From contig JBEKPE010000029.1 in the NCBI GenBank assembly GCA_049521055.1, positions 1 to 21,312 on the forward strand: a stretch of DNA of 21,312 bases. Reading direction: 5' to 3'. Below, piece after piece: positions 14,115 through 21,312 of this stretch. The position numbers and the translations under genes are program-made. The stretch is from FEN-987 sp049521055. GTDB taxonomy: Archaea; Thermoproteota; Bathyarchaeia; 40CM-2-53-6. Each line of letters begins with the position of its first letter. Position 1 is the stretch's first letter. The notes under the pieces were generated by a model, which worked only from the letters and a program-made list of their open reading frames with translations, ran no database searches and was not told where the DNA came from.

Positions 14115-15336
14115 AAACTTGACCGAGAACCTACTCATAGCCCAGTCAGGCGGCCCGACCGCCGCCATAAACAGCAGCGTATGCGGGATCATCGTCGAAG
14201 CAAAACAACAACGCAGAGTTGGCTCCATATACGGAGCAGTCAATGGAATTCTAGGCGTCCTCAACGAGGACCTTGTCGACCTACGCCAAGAAGATCCGTC
14301 CACGATTTCGATGCTGAGGAAGACCCCCTCCGCTGCTCTAGGGTCCTGTAGGTACAAGTTGACCAAAGATGATTACTCTAGACTGTTGCAAGTCTTTGTC
14401 GCCCACAACATTTCCTACTTCATCTGTGCAGGCGGGAACGATTCCATGGACACTGCGCACAGAGTTGCCCAACTCGCTTCTGAAAAAAAATATGACTTAA
14501 GAGTAATCGGCGTCCCGAAGACCGTCGACAACGACCTTATGGTTACCGACCACTGTCCAGGCTACGGGAGCGTAGCTCGATTCAATGCAATTGCTGTTCG
14601 GGATTCTGGTTTGGACACGGAAGCAATCTACACAGCCGACCCAGTGAAAATCATCGAAACGATGGGTAGGGAGGCTGGCTGGATAACGGCAAGTACGGCA
14701 TTGGGAAAAGAAGGTGAGGGTAGTGCTCCTCATCTAATCTACCTACCCGAACGTCCATTTGTGGCTACAAGGTTTCTTGCAGACGTCAAATCCCTCTACG
14801 ATAGATTCGGACGGGTTGTAGTATGCGTATGTGAGGGGCTGAGAGATGAGCAAGGCGAGTTCGTGAGGGCCTCCACGAGACAAATAGACACAGACAAATT
14901 TGGACACGCACAATTAGGCGGTTTAGGGGATTATCTGGCAAACTTAGTTTCTGAGAAGCTGAAAATCAAGGCGCGTTGCGATAAGCCTGGTACAATTCAG
15001 AGAGTTTCAATGATTTGCGCGTCCCAGGTTGATTTGGATGAGGCCTACCTCGTAGGGCAGGCTGCAATTTCGCGGGTCGTGGGCGGTGAGTCTGATAAGA
15101 TGGTGACGTTGGTGAGAAAATCGAGCGTTCCTTACGAATGTGAAACTGGCCTCGTTGAACTGGAGAAGGTCGCGCTCAGGACTAAGAAGGTGCCCGACGA
15201 ATTCATCAACAAGGAATCCAATTTCCTTAGTGAGCAATTCCTCGAGTACGCGAGCCCTCTAATTGGGGGGCCGCTGCCGGAATATGCGCACTTGGAGAGA
15301 AAAAAGGTCGAAAGGCGCTTGTCGGCCCGCGCGTAG
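14107..15336 (+). CDS. pfp: 6-phosphofructokinase, predicted pyrophosphate-dependent
   Basis: Phosphorylates fructose-6-phosphate (or reverses it) in the cytoplasm. The 409 residues show the PFK fold: AQSGGPTAAINSS (12-24), CAGGNDSMDT (107-116), GVPKTVDND (135-143) with catalytic Asp141, PGYGSVAR, MGREAGW (186-192) for sugar phosphate binding, and YLPERPF. Asp112 replaces the Gly of ATP enzymes and Lys138 is present, which together predict PPi rather than ATP as donor. The Mg-binding Asp before it is Asn111, as in part of the PPi/mixed group. Start TTG 14107 overlaps the aldolase by 8 nt; TTG 14119 is equally possible. The PPi step is reversible, so it may serve glycolysis or gluconeogenesis, and such enzymes can also act on sedoheptulose-7-phosphate. 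Confidence 0.92.
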   Translation: MRENLTENLLIAQSGGPTAAINSSVCGIIVEAKQQRRVGSIYGAVNGILGVLNEDLVDLRQEDPSTISMLRKTPSAALGSCRYKLTKDDYSRLLQVFVAHNISYFICAGGNDSMDTAHRVAQLASEKKYDLRVIGVPKTVDNDLMVTDHCPGYGSVARFNAIAVRDSGLDTEAIYTADPVKIIETMGREAGWITASTALGKEGEGSAPHLIYLPERPFVATRFLADVKSLYDRFGRVVVCVCEGLRDEQGEFVRASTRQIDTDKFGHAQLGGLGDYLANLVSEKLKIKARCDKPGTIQRVSMICASQVDLDEAYLVGQAAISRVVGGESDKMVTLVRKSSVPYECETGLVELEKVALRTKKVPDEFINKESNFLSEQFLEYASPLIGGPLPEYAHLERKKVERRLSARA

Positions 15337-15418
15337 CTCTAGTTGAAGGCGGCTGGCAAGTCTTTTCTATCGCCCGGCCTACTGGGACCAGAATGCGGCA
15401 GAAGTCGCAGAGAAAGGT

Positions 15419-15437
15419 CGCGATTCTCTAAATCGCG
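15419..15437. terminator. Hairpin between convergent phosphofructokinase and aldo/keto reductase genes
   Basis: CGCGATT (15419-15425) pairs perfectly with AATCGCG (15431-15437) around a 5-nt loop, followed by TATTTG on the + strand and ACCTTTC on the - strand. It sits in the only gap between the two convergent genes, nearer the reductase stop, and could end transcripts from both. Confidence 0.5.
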
Positions 15438-15469
15438 TATTTGGGATATGAACGATGGCTGAATTGTTG

Positions 15470-16453
15470 TTAGTAATTGGCATGAATTTGCGGTTTAACC
15501 CATCTTTCGTAAACTGACTGAACGTTTGTCATGGTTTTGCTGTCTAAGGGTGGTAGCGAGGCAGCGCTGATATTCTCCTCGACCTGTTCGACGTGTTTAG
15601 CTCCCGGGATTGCGCACGTGACTGCGTCGAACATCAAGATCCACCTTAGAGCCATCTGTGTAAGGTTCGCACCAGTTGGAGCTAACTGTTTCAATTCTTC
15701 CACCGCGCCTAGGCCCTTGTCGAGGTCTACCCCCGAGAAGGTTTCACCTCTATCGAAAGCTTCACCGTGTAAGTTGTAGTTTCGGTGGTCGTCGCTCGGG
15801 AACTTGGTCTGAGTCGTTATTTTTCCGGTAAGTAGGCCGCTTGCGAGCGGGACACGTGCCAGTACTCCAACTTTGCGTTCCCTAGCTTTCGGAAAAAACT
15901 CATCTATTGGCCTTAGGCGGAACATGTTGAATATGATTTGAACACTTTGGACATCTGGATATTCGATTGACTTCAACCCCTCACTTACCTTCTCAACACT
16001 TACCCCATAATTTCGAATCTTACCTTTGGATTTCAGGTGATCGAGGGCTTGGAAAACTTCAGGCCGAGAGTAAACTGGAGTGGGTGGGCAGTGCAGTTGG
16101 AGCAGGTCGAGTGATTCCACATCTAGATTCTTTAGGCTGCGGTCAACGAACGCCTCGAGGTTCTTGAGGTTGTAACCTTCCGGAACGTGTGGGTCAAGGC
16201 GTTGTCCAGCCTTCGTCGCCACGAAGATTTCTTCCTTGCGCTCTTTCAACAAGCGCCCAATTAGTTTCTCGCTGCGGCCGTCACCATAAACGTCCGCCGT
16301 GTCGATAAAATTGACCCCCAGATCGACCGCGCGATTCAGAACAGCGTACGACTCCTTATCATCAACATGCCCCCAGTCGCTACCGATTGGCCAAGCCCCA
16401 AAACTCACGACCGAAACGCGCATGCCCGTGCGTCCCAACTCACGGTACTCCAA
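15470..16453 (-). CDS. Aldo/keto reductase
   Basis: NADPH-dependent oxidoreductase of the AKR superfamily, 327 residues. The full catalytic tetrad is present: Asp51 and Tyr56 (FIDTADVYG), Lys81 (VATKAG) and His121 (LLQLHCPP). MEYRELGRTGMRVSVVSFG is the usual opening; ALRWILMFDAVTCAIPGAKHVEQVEEN (about 266-292) is the cofactor-binding end of the family. It resembles the YdhF/PdxI/YajO-like group that reduces small aldehydes or sugar derivatives; the substrate is not predictable. TTG start at 16453, no clear Shine-Dalgarno; CATTAGTAATC about 30 bp upstream may be its TATA box, giving a near-leaderless mRNA. It follows the M20D gene on the same strand, separated by a stem-loop. Confidence 0.92.
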   Translation of the reverse strand: MEYRELGRTGMRVSVVSFGAWPIGSDWGHVDDKESYAVLNRAVDLGVNFIDTADVYGDGRSEKLIGRLLKERKEEIFVATKAGQRLDPHVPEGYNLKNLEAFVDRSLKNLDVESLDLLQLHCPPTPVYSRPEVFQALDHLKSKGKIRNYGVSVEKVSEGLKSIEYPDVQSVQIIFNMFRLRPIDEFFPKARERKVGVLARVPLASGLLTGKITTQTKFPSDDHRNYNLHGEAFDRGETFSGVDLDKGLGAVEELKQLAPTGANLTQMALRWILMFDAVTCAIPGAKHVEQVEENISAASLPPLDSKTMTNVQSVYERWVKPQIHANY

Positions 16454-16506
16454 ATCAAATCACGTCAAATTGACTAACTGGATTACTAATGAAACTATGC
16501 CTGTCG

Positions 16507-16534
16507 GGAGGCGAAAAGGAACGGCCCTTTCTCC
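16507..16534 (-). terminator. Stem-loop right after the M20D amidohydrolase gene
   Basis: On the - strand GGAG-AAAGG pairs with CCTTT-(TCGC)-CTCC: two stems of 5 and 4 bp with a 4-nt bulge and a 6-nt loop. It begins 1 nt after the TGA, so it fits a 3'-end or terminator structure. Confidence 0.35.
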
Positions 16535-16535
16535 T

Positions 16536-17714
16536 TCATGGCTTGCCAAACTCATAAGCGAGTTTCGCCAGTGAAAGGGAACCGTATTTCAGAACATCCT
16601 CATCCACCTTGAATTTCGAGCTGTGGTTTGTGTTCGTGCAGCCTTTCTTCGCGTTGATTGTGCCTAGAAAGTAAAATGTTCCCGGGGCTTTCTGGAGGAA
16701 CCTTGAGAAATCTTCAGCGCCCATGACAGGCTTACATACTACAGTCCTGGTTCCTCTGATCGTTTTCAGTAGTCGCATAACTTTGTTTGTCACTGAAGGA
16801 TCATTGACGGTGACCGGGTAATCATCCTCCTTGAACGAAACCACAGCCTTAGCTTTGAAGGCCCGGCTAACCGATTTAGCGACAGAGGTGAGGTACTTTT
16901 TCGCTCGAACCCTAGTTTTCTCGTTGAACGTGCGAATTGTCCCTTCCAGCAAAGCTTCGTCAGGAATTATGTTGTCCTTCGTCCCAGCATGTATGTTGCA
17001 GACTGAAATAACGAACGGTTCACGTTGATCTATCATTCGACTCGTGACTCCCTGCAGCGCCGTAATTACTTGCGCCGACACGAATATGGGGTCAACAGCA
17101 TTGTGGGGTGAGGAACCGTGGCCGCCCTTCCCGATTATTCTGATTTTGAAAGTGTCCGGGGCAGCCATAATCGGACCAGGTCGCAAGGCGAATACGTTCG
17201 AAGGCTCGGTACCGCTTATGTGTAACCCGAAAACATAATCGACATTCGGGTTCTTCATCGCGCCATCTTCGATCATCGGTTTAGCTCCGCCTCTCCCTCC
17301 TACCTCCTCTGCAGGTTGAAAGAGAAACTTCACCTGTCCATGGAGGTCATTTCGATGCTTTGAAAGCAGCATTGCGGCCCCAAGCAACATGGCAACATGC
17401 GTGTCGTGGCCGCAAGCGTGCATGACCCCATCCCGTTTCGACTTGAATGGCACATCCACGTTCTCACTAACCGGTAGCGCGTCCATGTCGGCCCGAAGCG
17501 CGACCACATTACCTTCATGCGCACCCTTCAGAAGGCCAACGACCCCAGTCCCGCCTACCCCTGTTTTCACTGCAATGTGTGACGCACGGAGTTTTTGTGC
17601 AACTAGCTTAGCCGTTTCATATTCCCGGTAGGACAACTCGGGGTGTGCATGGATATGCCGCCGAATGTTGATGATTTCCCTCTCGATTTCAGTCACTTCG
17701 AACTTATCGAACAT
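16536..17714 (-). CDS. M20D family amidohydrolase/carboxypeptidase (IAA-amino-acid hydrolase-like)
   Basis: Zinc-dependent hydrolase of N-acyl amino acids or short peptides. 392 residues from the chosen ATG, as in most M20D proteins. RRHIHAHPELSYREYETA (18-35) is the family opening. Others: RADMDALPV (74-82), HACGHDTHVAMLLGAA (99-114) with metal ligands Cys101 and His103, FQPAEEVGGRGGAKPMIEDG (132-151) with the Glu pair 136-137, GLHISGTEP, KGGHGSSPHNAVDPI in the lid, and VMGAEDFSRFL near the end. The start at 17714 (MFDKFEV) was chosen because it follows GGTGACC at a good distance and because the longer frame to 17972 would run antisense through the mutase gene. Relatives include Sulfolobus CpsA carboxypeptidase and IAA-amino-acid hydrolases. 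It diverges from the mutase across 90 bp. Confidence 0.93.
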   Translation of the reverse strand: MFDKFEVTEIEREIINIRRHIHAHPELSYREYETAKLVAQKLRASHIAVKTGVGGTGVVGLLKGAHEGNVVALRADMDALPVSENVDVPFKSKRDGVMHACGHDTHVAMLLGAAMLLSKHRNDLHGQVKFLFQPAEEVGGRGGAKPMIEDGAMKNPNVDYVFGLHISGTEPSNVFALRPGPIMAAPDTFKIRIIGKGGHGSSPHNAVDPIFVSAQVITALQGVTSRMIDQREPFVISVCNIHAGTKDNIIPDEALLEGTIRTFNEKTRVRAKKYLTSVAKSVSRAFKAKAVVSFKEDDYPVTVNDPSVTNKVMRLLKTIRGTRTVVCKPVMGAEDFSRFLQKAPGTFYFLGTINAKKGCTNTNHSSKFKVDEDVLKYGSLSLAKLAYEFGKP

Positions 17715-17757
17715 TTCTAGGTCACCCACACCTACTAATCCAGCTCGTCTCGCTAAC

Positions 17758-17773
17758 CGAATACATAAGATGT
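17758..17773. promoter_or_regulatory. Divergent TATA-like region between M20D gene and mutase-deoC operon
   Basis: The patch CGAATACATAAGATG reads as a TATA-like box on both strands: about 25 bp from the Shine-Dalgarno of the mutase on + (transcript from about 17790) and, as CTTATGTATTCG on -, upstream of the M20D ATG at 17714 with transcription from about 17738. Composition and spacing only. Confidence 0.35.
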
Positions 17774-17804
17774 GATATCTGAAACCAGGAGGAGAATCGA
17801 TCAA

Positions 17805-19190
17805 ATGTCTCAAAGAAAGCTCTTCGGCACTTCGGGTATCAGAGGACCAGCGGACACAGTTCTGGCTCCTCAGTTTGTAAATAGGCTCGGGCGGGCATTT
17901 GCAGCATTTCTCGACAATCGGGGGACCGTGTTTGTTGGCCGGGATGTAAGGCTTCATTCTAAGAGGATCCAAAGTGACTTAATGCTTGGCCTAGTGGGAG
18001 GGGGCGTAAATGTCGTGGATTGCGGGCTCGTCCCTACTCCAGCCTTACTATGTGCGCTGAAGGAGTCGAAAGCGTCAGCCGGCGTGGTGGTGACTGGCAG
18101 CCATACGCCAGCAGAGATTGGTGGGGTTTTGTTCTTCCTCTCGGATACAGGTGAGATGGGTCCTAATGAAGAAGGAACATTCGAAAAATTATACTGGTCA
18201 GAAACTTCGAGTTCTAAGGCGGGTCGCACAAACGGCTCTATTACTTCGCTCGACATTCTTGACGACTATGTGCGACTGATCGAGAAACAGCTAGGAAATG
18301 TTGGCGGCTACAAGGTTGTCGTGGACCCAGGTAACGGCGCAACTTGCGCGACTCTGGCTCGCGTATTAGATGGAATAGGGTGCAAGGTCGTAACGATTAA
18401 CGGGCGCCCTGACGGGCGATTTCCCGCACGCTCACCAAACCCGCAACCTTCTACTCTCACCCAACTCTCGAGGACGGTAAAAGAAACTAAGGCCGACTTA
18501 GGAGTCGGAACTGATAGCGATGGTGATCGCGCCCTGTTCGCGACGGAACGGGGTCATGTCTTATGGGCCGATCTAACTGGCGCCCTATTCGCGAAGGATG
18601 AGTTGCAGAAAAATCGTGGCGGAGTGGTCGTCAGCACTGTGAATACATCGAGCATTTTGAAATTTCTATGTCAGGAATATGGAGGGAGCCTCAAGGTCAC
18701 TAGAGTTGGACCTCCGGCAATTGCTGAAGCGTTACGTTCCACTGAGAATGTGATTTTCGCTACCGAGGAGTCTGGGAAGCATATTTGGCCGAACCTATTA
18801 CTCTATGGCGACGCAGCGGTGACCTCTGGCAAACTCCTACAAATCATGAAGACTCATGGACTGACATTAGAGCAACTTCGGAACCTCCCCCCGAAGCTTC
18901 ACCAAATGAAGACCGCAATGCAATGCCCAGATCAGTTGAAAGGCAAAGCGATGGATTTTGTCAACCTCTCTTGGAAACGCAAGGGGATGATGCGAACGTC
19001 AACAATTGACGGATTAAAAGTGGAATACCCCGACTCATCGTGGTTCTTGGTGAGAGCTTCTGGCACTGAGCCCTTACTCAGATGCAATGCTGAAGCGAGA
19101 ACCCTCGAACGCGCGCGCGAACTCCTAGGGAGAGCAACTAAACTAGCACTCCATGCCATTAAGAGTGCAAGGGAATCGCAAGGAACTTGA
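17805..19190 (+). CDS. Phosphohexomutase-superfamily protein, possibly a phosphopentomutase
   Basis: Alpha-D-phosphohexomutase fold, which moves phosphate between C1 and C5/C6 of sugars. Of 461 residues, LFGTSGIRG (6-14) is the opening, VVVTGSHTPAEIGGV (95-109) holds the phosphoserine Ser99 (the classical form is TASHNP), GTDSDGDRAL binds Mg, ATEESGKHIWPN is the sugar-contact loop (classically GEESGH), and VRASGTEPLLR the phosphate site. Start ATG 17805 has a very strong AGGAGGAGA at 17787-17795; a GTG at 17772 lies ahead of the ribosome-binding site. It overlaps deoC by TTGA, so a role as phosphopentomutase (ribose- or deoxyribose-1-phosphate to the 5-phosphate) is attractive, as archaeal phosphopentomutases belong to this fold. 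Phosphomannomutase, phosphoglucomutase or phosphoglucosamine mutase remain possible. Confidence 0.88.
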   Translation: MSQRKLFGTSGIRGPADTVLAPQFVNRLGRAFAAFLDNRGTVFVGRDVRLHSKRIQSDLMLGLVGGGVNVVDCGLVPTPALLCALKESKASAGVVVTGSHTPAEIGGVLFFLSDTGEMGPNEEGTFEKLYWSETSSSKAGRTNGSITSLDILDDYVRLIEKQLGNVGGYKVVVDPGNGATCATLARVLDGIGCKVVTINGRPDGRFPARSPNPQPSTLTQLSRTVKETKADLGVGTDSDGDRALFATERGHVLWADLTGALFAKDELQKNRGGVVVSTVNTSSILKFLCQEYGGSLKVTRVGPPAIAEALRSTENVIFATEESGKHIWPNLLLYGDAAVTSGKLLQIMKTHGLTLEQLRNLPPKLHQMKTAMQCPDQLKGKAMDFVNLSWKRKGMMRTSTIDGLKVEYPDSSWFLVRASGTEPLLRCNAEARTLERARELLGRATKLALHAIKSARESQGT

Positions 19191-19861
19191 TATCTCGCAC
19201 GAAACTGGCAGGCATGATAGATCACTCGGTCTTACGCCCCGACTCAACCGAAGAGGACGTTAAGAATGGATGCAAATTGGCCGTTGATCTCGGATTGGCT
19301 GCGGTTGTTGTCAACCCCACACATGTGCCAATAGTAGCAACTAGCCTCAAAGGATCATGTGTGAAGACATGTAGCGTTGTCTCATTCCCATTCGGCCTCT
19401 CAACGAAGGAAGTGAAACTCGCAGAAACAAGAAACGTTCTAGCCCAAGGAGCTGAAGAAATCGACATGGTCATGAACTTCAGCGCCCTCCGCTCACACCG
19501 CGAGGACTATGTTTTGAATGAGATAACGAGCGTCGTAGAGTTGTCAAAGACTCAAGCAAAGAAAGTGGTTGTGAAAGTTATTCTTGAAACCTGCTACCTG
19601 AATGAGGCTGAAAAGAAGAAAGCGTGCCTATTGGCAGCTGAGGGGGGTGCGGATTTCGTGAAAACCTCCACAGGATTCGGCCCGGCCGGAGCCACTGTCA
19701 ACGACGTTCACTTGATGAGGGAAGCTGTTGGTCTAAGACTGGGCGTGAAGGCCGCGGGTGGCATAAGGACGATCGAAGAGGCGCTGGAGATGGTGAACGC
19801 GGGGGCGAGCAGGATCGGGACTAGCTCAAGCCTCTCCATTCTTGAAAGAATGACCCGTTAA
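19187..19861 (+). CDS. deoC: Deoxyribose-phosphate aldolase
   Basis: Cleaves 2-deoxyribose-5-phosphate to acetaldehyde and glyceraldehyde-3-phosphate, ending deoxynucleoside breakdown. The 224 residues carry all landmarks: IDHSVLRPDST (11-21), SVVSFPFG (63-70), EIDMVMNFSAL with Asp93, VKVILET with Lys130, DFVKTSTGF with the Schiff-base Lys159, KAAGGIRT with Lys188, and a GTSSSL phosphate loop at the end. The TTG start lies in a TTGA overlap with the mutase stop (19187-19190), with AAGGA just before it; this implies coupled translation. DeoC can also run in the synthetic direction in archaea, so the operon may serve salvage either way. Confidence 0.96.
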   Translation: MISRTKLAGMIDHSVLRPDSTEEDVKNGCKLAVDLGLAAVVVNPTHVPIVATSLKGSCVKTCSVVSFPFGLSTKEVKLAETRNVLAQGAEEIDMVMNFSALRSHREDYVLNEITSVVELSKTQAKKVVVKVILETCYLNEAEKKKACLLAAEGGADFVKTSTGFGPAGATVNDVHLMREAVGLRLGVKAAGGIRTIEEALEMVNAGASRIGTSSSLSILERMTR

Positions 19862-19888
19862 GCCCGTTCAGGTTGGATGCAATACTTG

Positions 19889-19902
19889 CCAAATCTTAAA
19901 TC
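19889..19902 (+). promoter_or_regulatory. TATA-like promoter of the permease gene
   Basis: CCAAATCTTAAATC is centred about 30 bp before the ATG at 19928, predicting a transcript start around 19923 and a leader of only about 5 nt. The first ATG (19918) reads a short frame ending in TAG and would be excluded from the mRNA. Confidence 0.45.
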
Positions 19903-19927
19903 CGCATCAGACCAGCCATGTTAGATC

Positions 19928-21312
19928 ATGTCGAAGCCAAAGGTTTTCGTTAGGGAAGCTACGGGTCTCGTTAAGAGCGTAAGCCCGTGGACACTATTCT
20001 TCGCTATGCTTGGCGAGATAGGATTCGGAACCGGTCTGCTACTAATTAACGTCGCGAACTCCTTCTTTTCGGATGGGAATCCTGGCGGGAACGCGGTTGA
20101 TGCCACGCTTCTGTTGATGTTTTTCGTTATCTTTGAGTCCTTCATCTTCTACCATGTTGTTCGTTCGGTTGGAAGAACGGGGGGCGATTACGTATGGATG
20201 AGCAGAAACATTGGACCCGTATTGGGAGGTGCACTCGTCCTCGGCTTCGTCTTCACCGGCCTACCGTTCTTAGCTGTGTCAGCAAATTGGTTTGTTACGT
20301 TTTCACTCGCACCGAGCCTATCGACAATCGCCGCCGTAACTGGAAACAGCGGCCTAACCTCCTTCTCAGCCATGATGACAACGCCAACGGCGTTGATAGC
20401 CTTAGGATTGTTCCTGATCGCGGCGGTGACAGCGGTTGACATAATTTCGCCCCGATCGGGCTTCCACCTGCTCGCCGCCCTAACGATAATCCCACTCATA
20501 GGGACACTCATTATGGCAGGAGTCTTCTTGAGCCTCGGCCCATCGGGCATACAGAGCGCTGTCTCAAACTTCCTATCACAAAACGGCGATTCATACACGC
20601 AGATAGCGTCTCAGTACACGGGCCCCGGCGCGTCACTTTCGGGTGTATTGCTGCTCATTCCTTTCCTTTTCTTCACGTTGCCATGGGTTAACAACGCAGC
20701 AGCGTTCTCCGGAGAAATCAAGAATCTGAAGAAGTCAGCGTGGATAGGCACAATCCTCCCCGGCGTCTTCAGCGGAGTAATGCTGGCAGGATTCATAGCG
20801 TTGTTCAATTGGGGTTTGGGTTTCAACTTTGCAATGCAAGCTCCAATCTCCTGGCCCGGAGCGCTATATGGCATGGGCGTTGTCCCGAACATGCTGACAA
20901 TCGCAACGATTGCGATTCGCGACAATGTGGCCTTGATGTGGGTGATGAACCTAACATTTGCCGTCTGGTACCTAGCTTCACTTCAACAAACGATTCTTTC
21001 GGTCTCTCGCTATATCCTTGGAATGAGTTTCGATAGGCTGATTCCCGTTCAATTAGCACATGTCAGTGACAGATTTCATTCCCCGACATCGGCCCTGCTG
21101 TTGAGTTTCATAGTTGCAGTTCCAATGGTATTCATAGTTTCCTTAACGAACTGGACCTCACTGTACACGACCACCGCACTTGGGAGCGTGTTTTTCGCCT
21201 TCATCGGGATAACGGCCATTATCTATGGATGGAGGAAGAAGAAGGAATTGGGAGGTACCGGCCCCGCTCTCATAGTATGCGGGTTACTGGTCGCCCCATT
21301 CTTCCTATACGT
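19928..21312 (+). CDS. APC superfamily amino acid permease (3'-truncated by window edge)
   Basis: Membrane transporter for amino acids or related amines. From ATG 19928 the frame stays open to the last base (461 codons seen, no stop). It opens MSKPKVFVREATGLVKSVSP, where KSVSPWTLFFAMLGEIGFG enters TM1, with the Gly-rich break of APC carriers. SVGRTGGDYVWMSRNIGPVLG (about 80-100) is the family signature after TM2. About ten to eleven hydrophobic segments can be counted, with a soluble outside loop near SQNGDSYTQIASQYTGPG and a basic RKKKELGG loop near 437-444. Similar proteins are common in TACK heterotrophs. Substrate unknown. It has its own promoter, so it is probably separate from deoC. The true C-terminus lies outside the window. 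Confidence 0.88.
   Translation, partial: MSKPKVFVREATGLVKSVSPWTLFFAMLGEIGFGTGLLLINVANSFFSDGNPGGNAVDATLLLMFFVIFESFIFYHVVRSVGRTGGDYVWMSRNIGPVLGGALVLGFVFTGLPFLAVSANWFVTFSLAPSLSTIAAVTGNSGLTSFSAMMTTPTALIALGLFLIAAVTAVDIISPRSGFHLLAALTIIPLIGTLIMAGVFLSLGPSGIQSAVSNFLSQNGDSYTQIASQYTGPGASLSGVLLLIPFLFFTLPWVNNAAAFSGEIKNLKKSAWIGTILPGVFSGVMLAGFIALFNWGLGFNFAMQAPISWPGALYGMGVVPNMLTIATIAIRDNVALMWVMNLTFAVWYLASLQQTILSVSRYILGMSFDRLIPVQLAHVSDRFHSPTSALLLSFIVAVPMVFIVSLTNWTSLYTTTALGSVFFAFIGITAIIYGWRKKKELGGTGPALIVCGLLVAPFFLY

Noticed and set aside
17715..17972. 86-residue N-terminal extension of the M20D protein in the open frame up to 17972
   Set aside because: It runs antisense through the 5' end of the mutase gene and its promoter, has no family counterpart, and the ATG at 17714 has a proper ribosome-binding site and the family N-terminus.
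1..21312. Defence island, CRISPR array, prophage or insertion sequence
   Set aside because: No regularly spaced repeats, transposase, integrase, Cas or toxin-antitoxin motifs were found; the window is mostly metabolic and housekeeping genes.

Overview
The window is a chromosomal piece of an archaeon. Evidence: a thermosome (group II chaperonin) with a GGM-rich tail; a family 5-type Fe-S uracil-DNA glycosylase; archaeal TATA-like boxes about 25 bp ahead of start codons, several giving leaderless or nearly leaderless mRNAs; frequent TTG/GTG starts; and an archaeal-type phosphohexomutase with a VTGSH catalytic loop. The mix (PPi-type phosphofructokinase, P5C dehydrogenase, APC amino-acid permease, M20 peptidases) suggests a heterotrophic TACK-group archaeon, perhaps related to Nitrososphaeria or Bathyarchaeia. 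That placement is an impression from protein motifs, not a tested result. No rRNA, tRNA, CRISPR array, intact insertion sequence or phage gene was seen.

Layout. Positions 1-3398 hold the end of a tryptophan operon on the + strand: trpC (5' end outside the window), trpF, trpB and trpA, tightly packed with TTGA and ATGA stop/start overlaps. They take CdRP to tryptophan, with anthranilate genes presumably upstream. Positions 3412-4581 on the - strand hold a uracil-DNA glycosylase preceded by a small secreted or membrane-anchored beta-sandwich protein that seems to carry a one-base frameshift. A shared divergent promoter separates them from the thermosome (4661-6322), followed by a flavin/F420-type PPOX protein (6354-6743). 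Positions 6819-8332 hold two unassigned proteins: a zinc ribbon-TM-ectodomain protein, and a PH/GRAM-like plus winged-helix protein. An M20 peptidase (8533-9672) with a palindrome ahead of its promoter faces a - strand operon of P5C dehydrogenase and a cupin (9720-11792).

Positions 11793-13076 contain no intact gene: a decayed sugar-isomerase gene and possible other remnants. Positions 13077-15336 carry an overlapping pair, a class I (Cgl0159/DhnA-like) aldolase and a PPi-type phosphofructokinase. After a convergent hairpin come an aldo/keto reductase and an M20D amidohydrolase on the - strand (15470-17714). Divergently, a phosphohexomutase and deoC share a TTGA overlap (17805-19861), suggesting phosphopentomutase plus deoxyribose-phosphate aldolase. 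An APC permease begins at 19928 and runs off the end.

Functionally the right half is dominated by sugar-phosphate and amino-acid or peptide catabolism. The most interesting points are the aldolase/PPi-PFK pair, the mutase/deoC pair, the probable frameshift beside the thermosome, the decayed region at 11.8-13.1 kb, and stem-loops that repeatedly sit right after stop codons.
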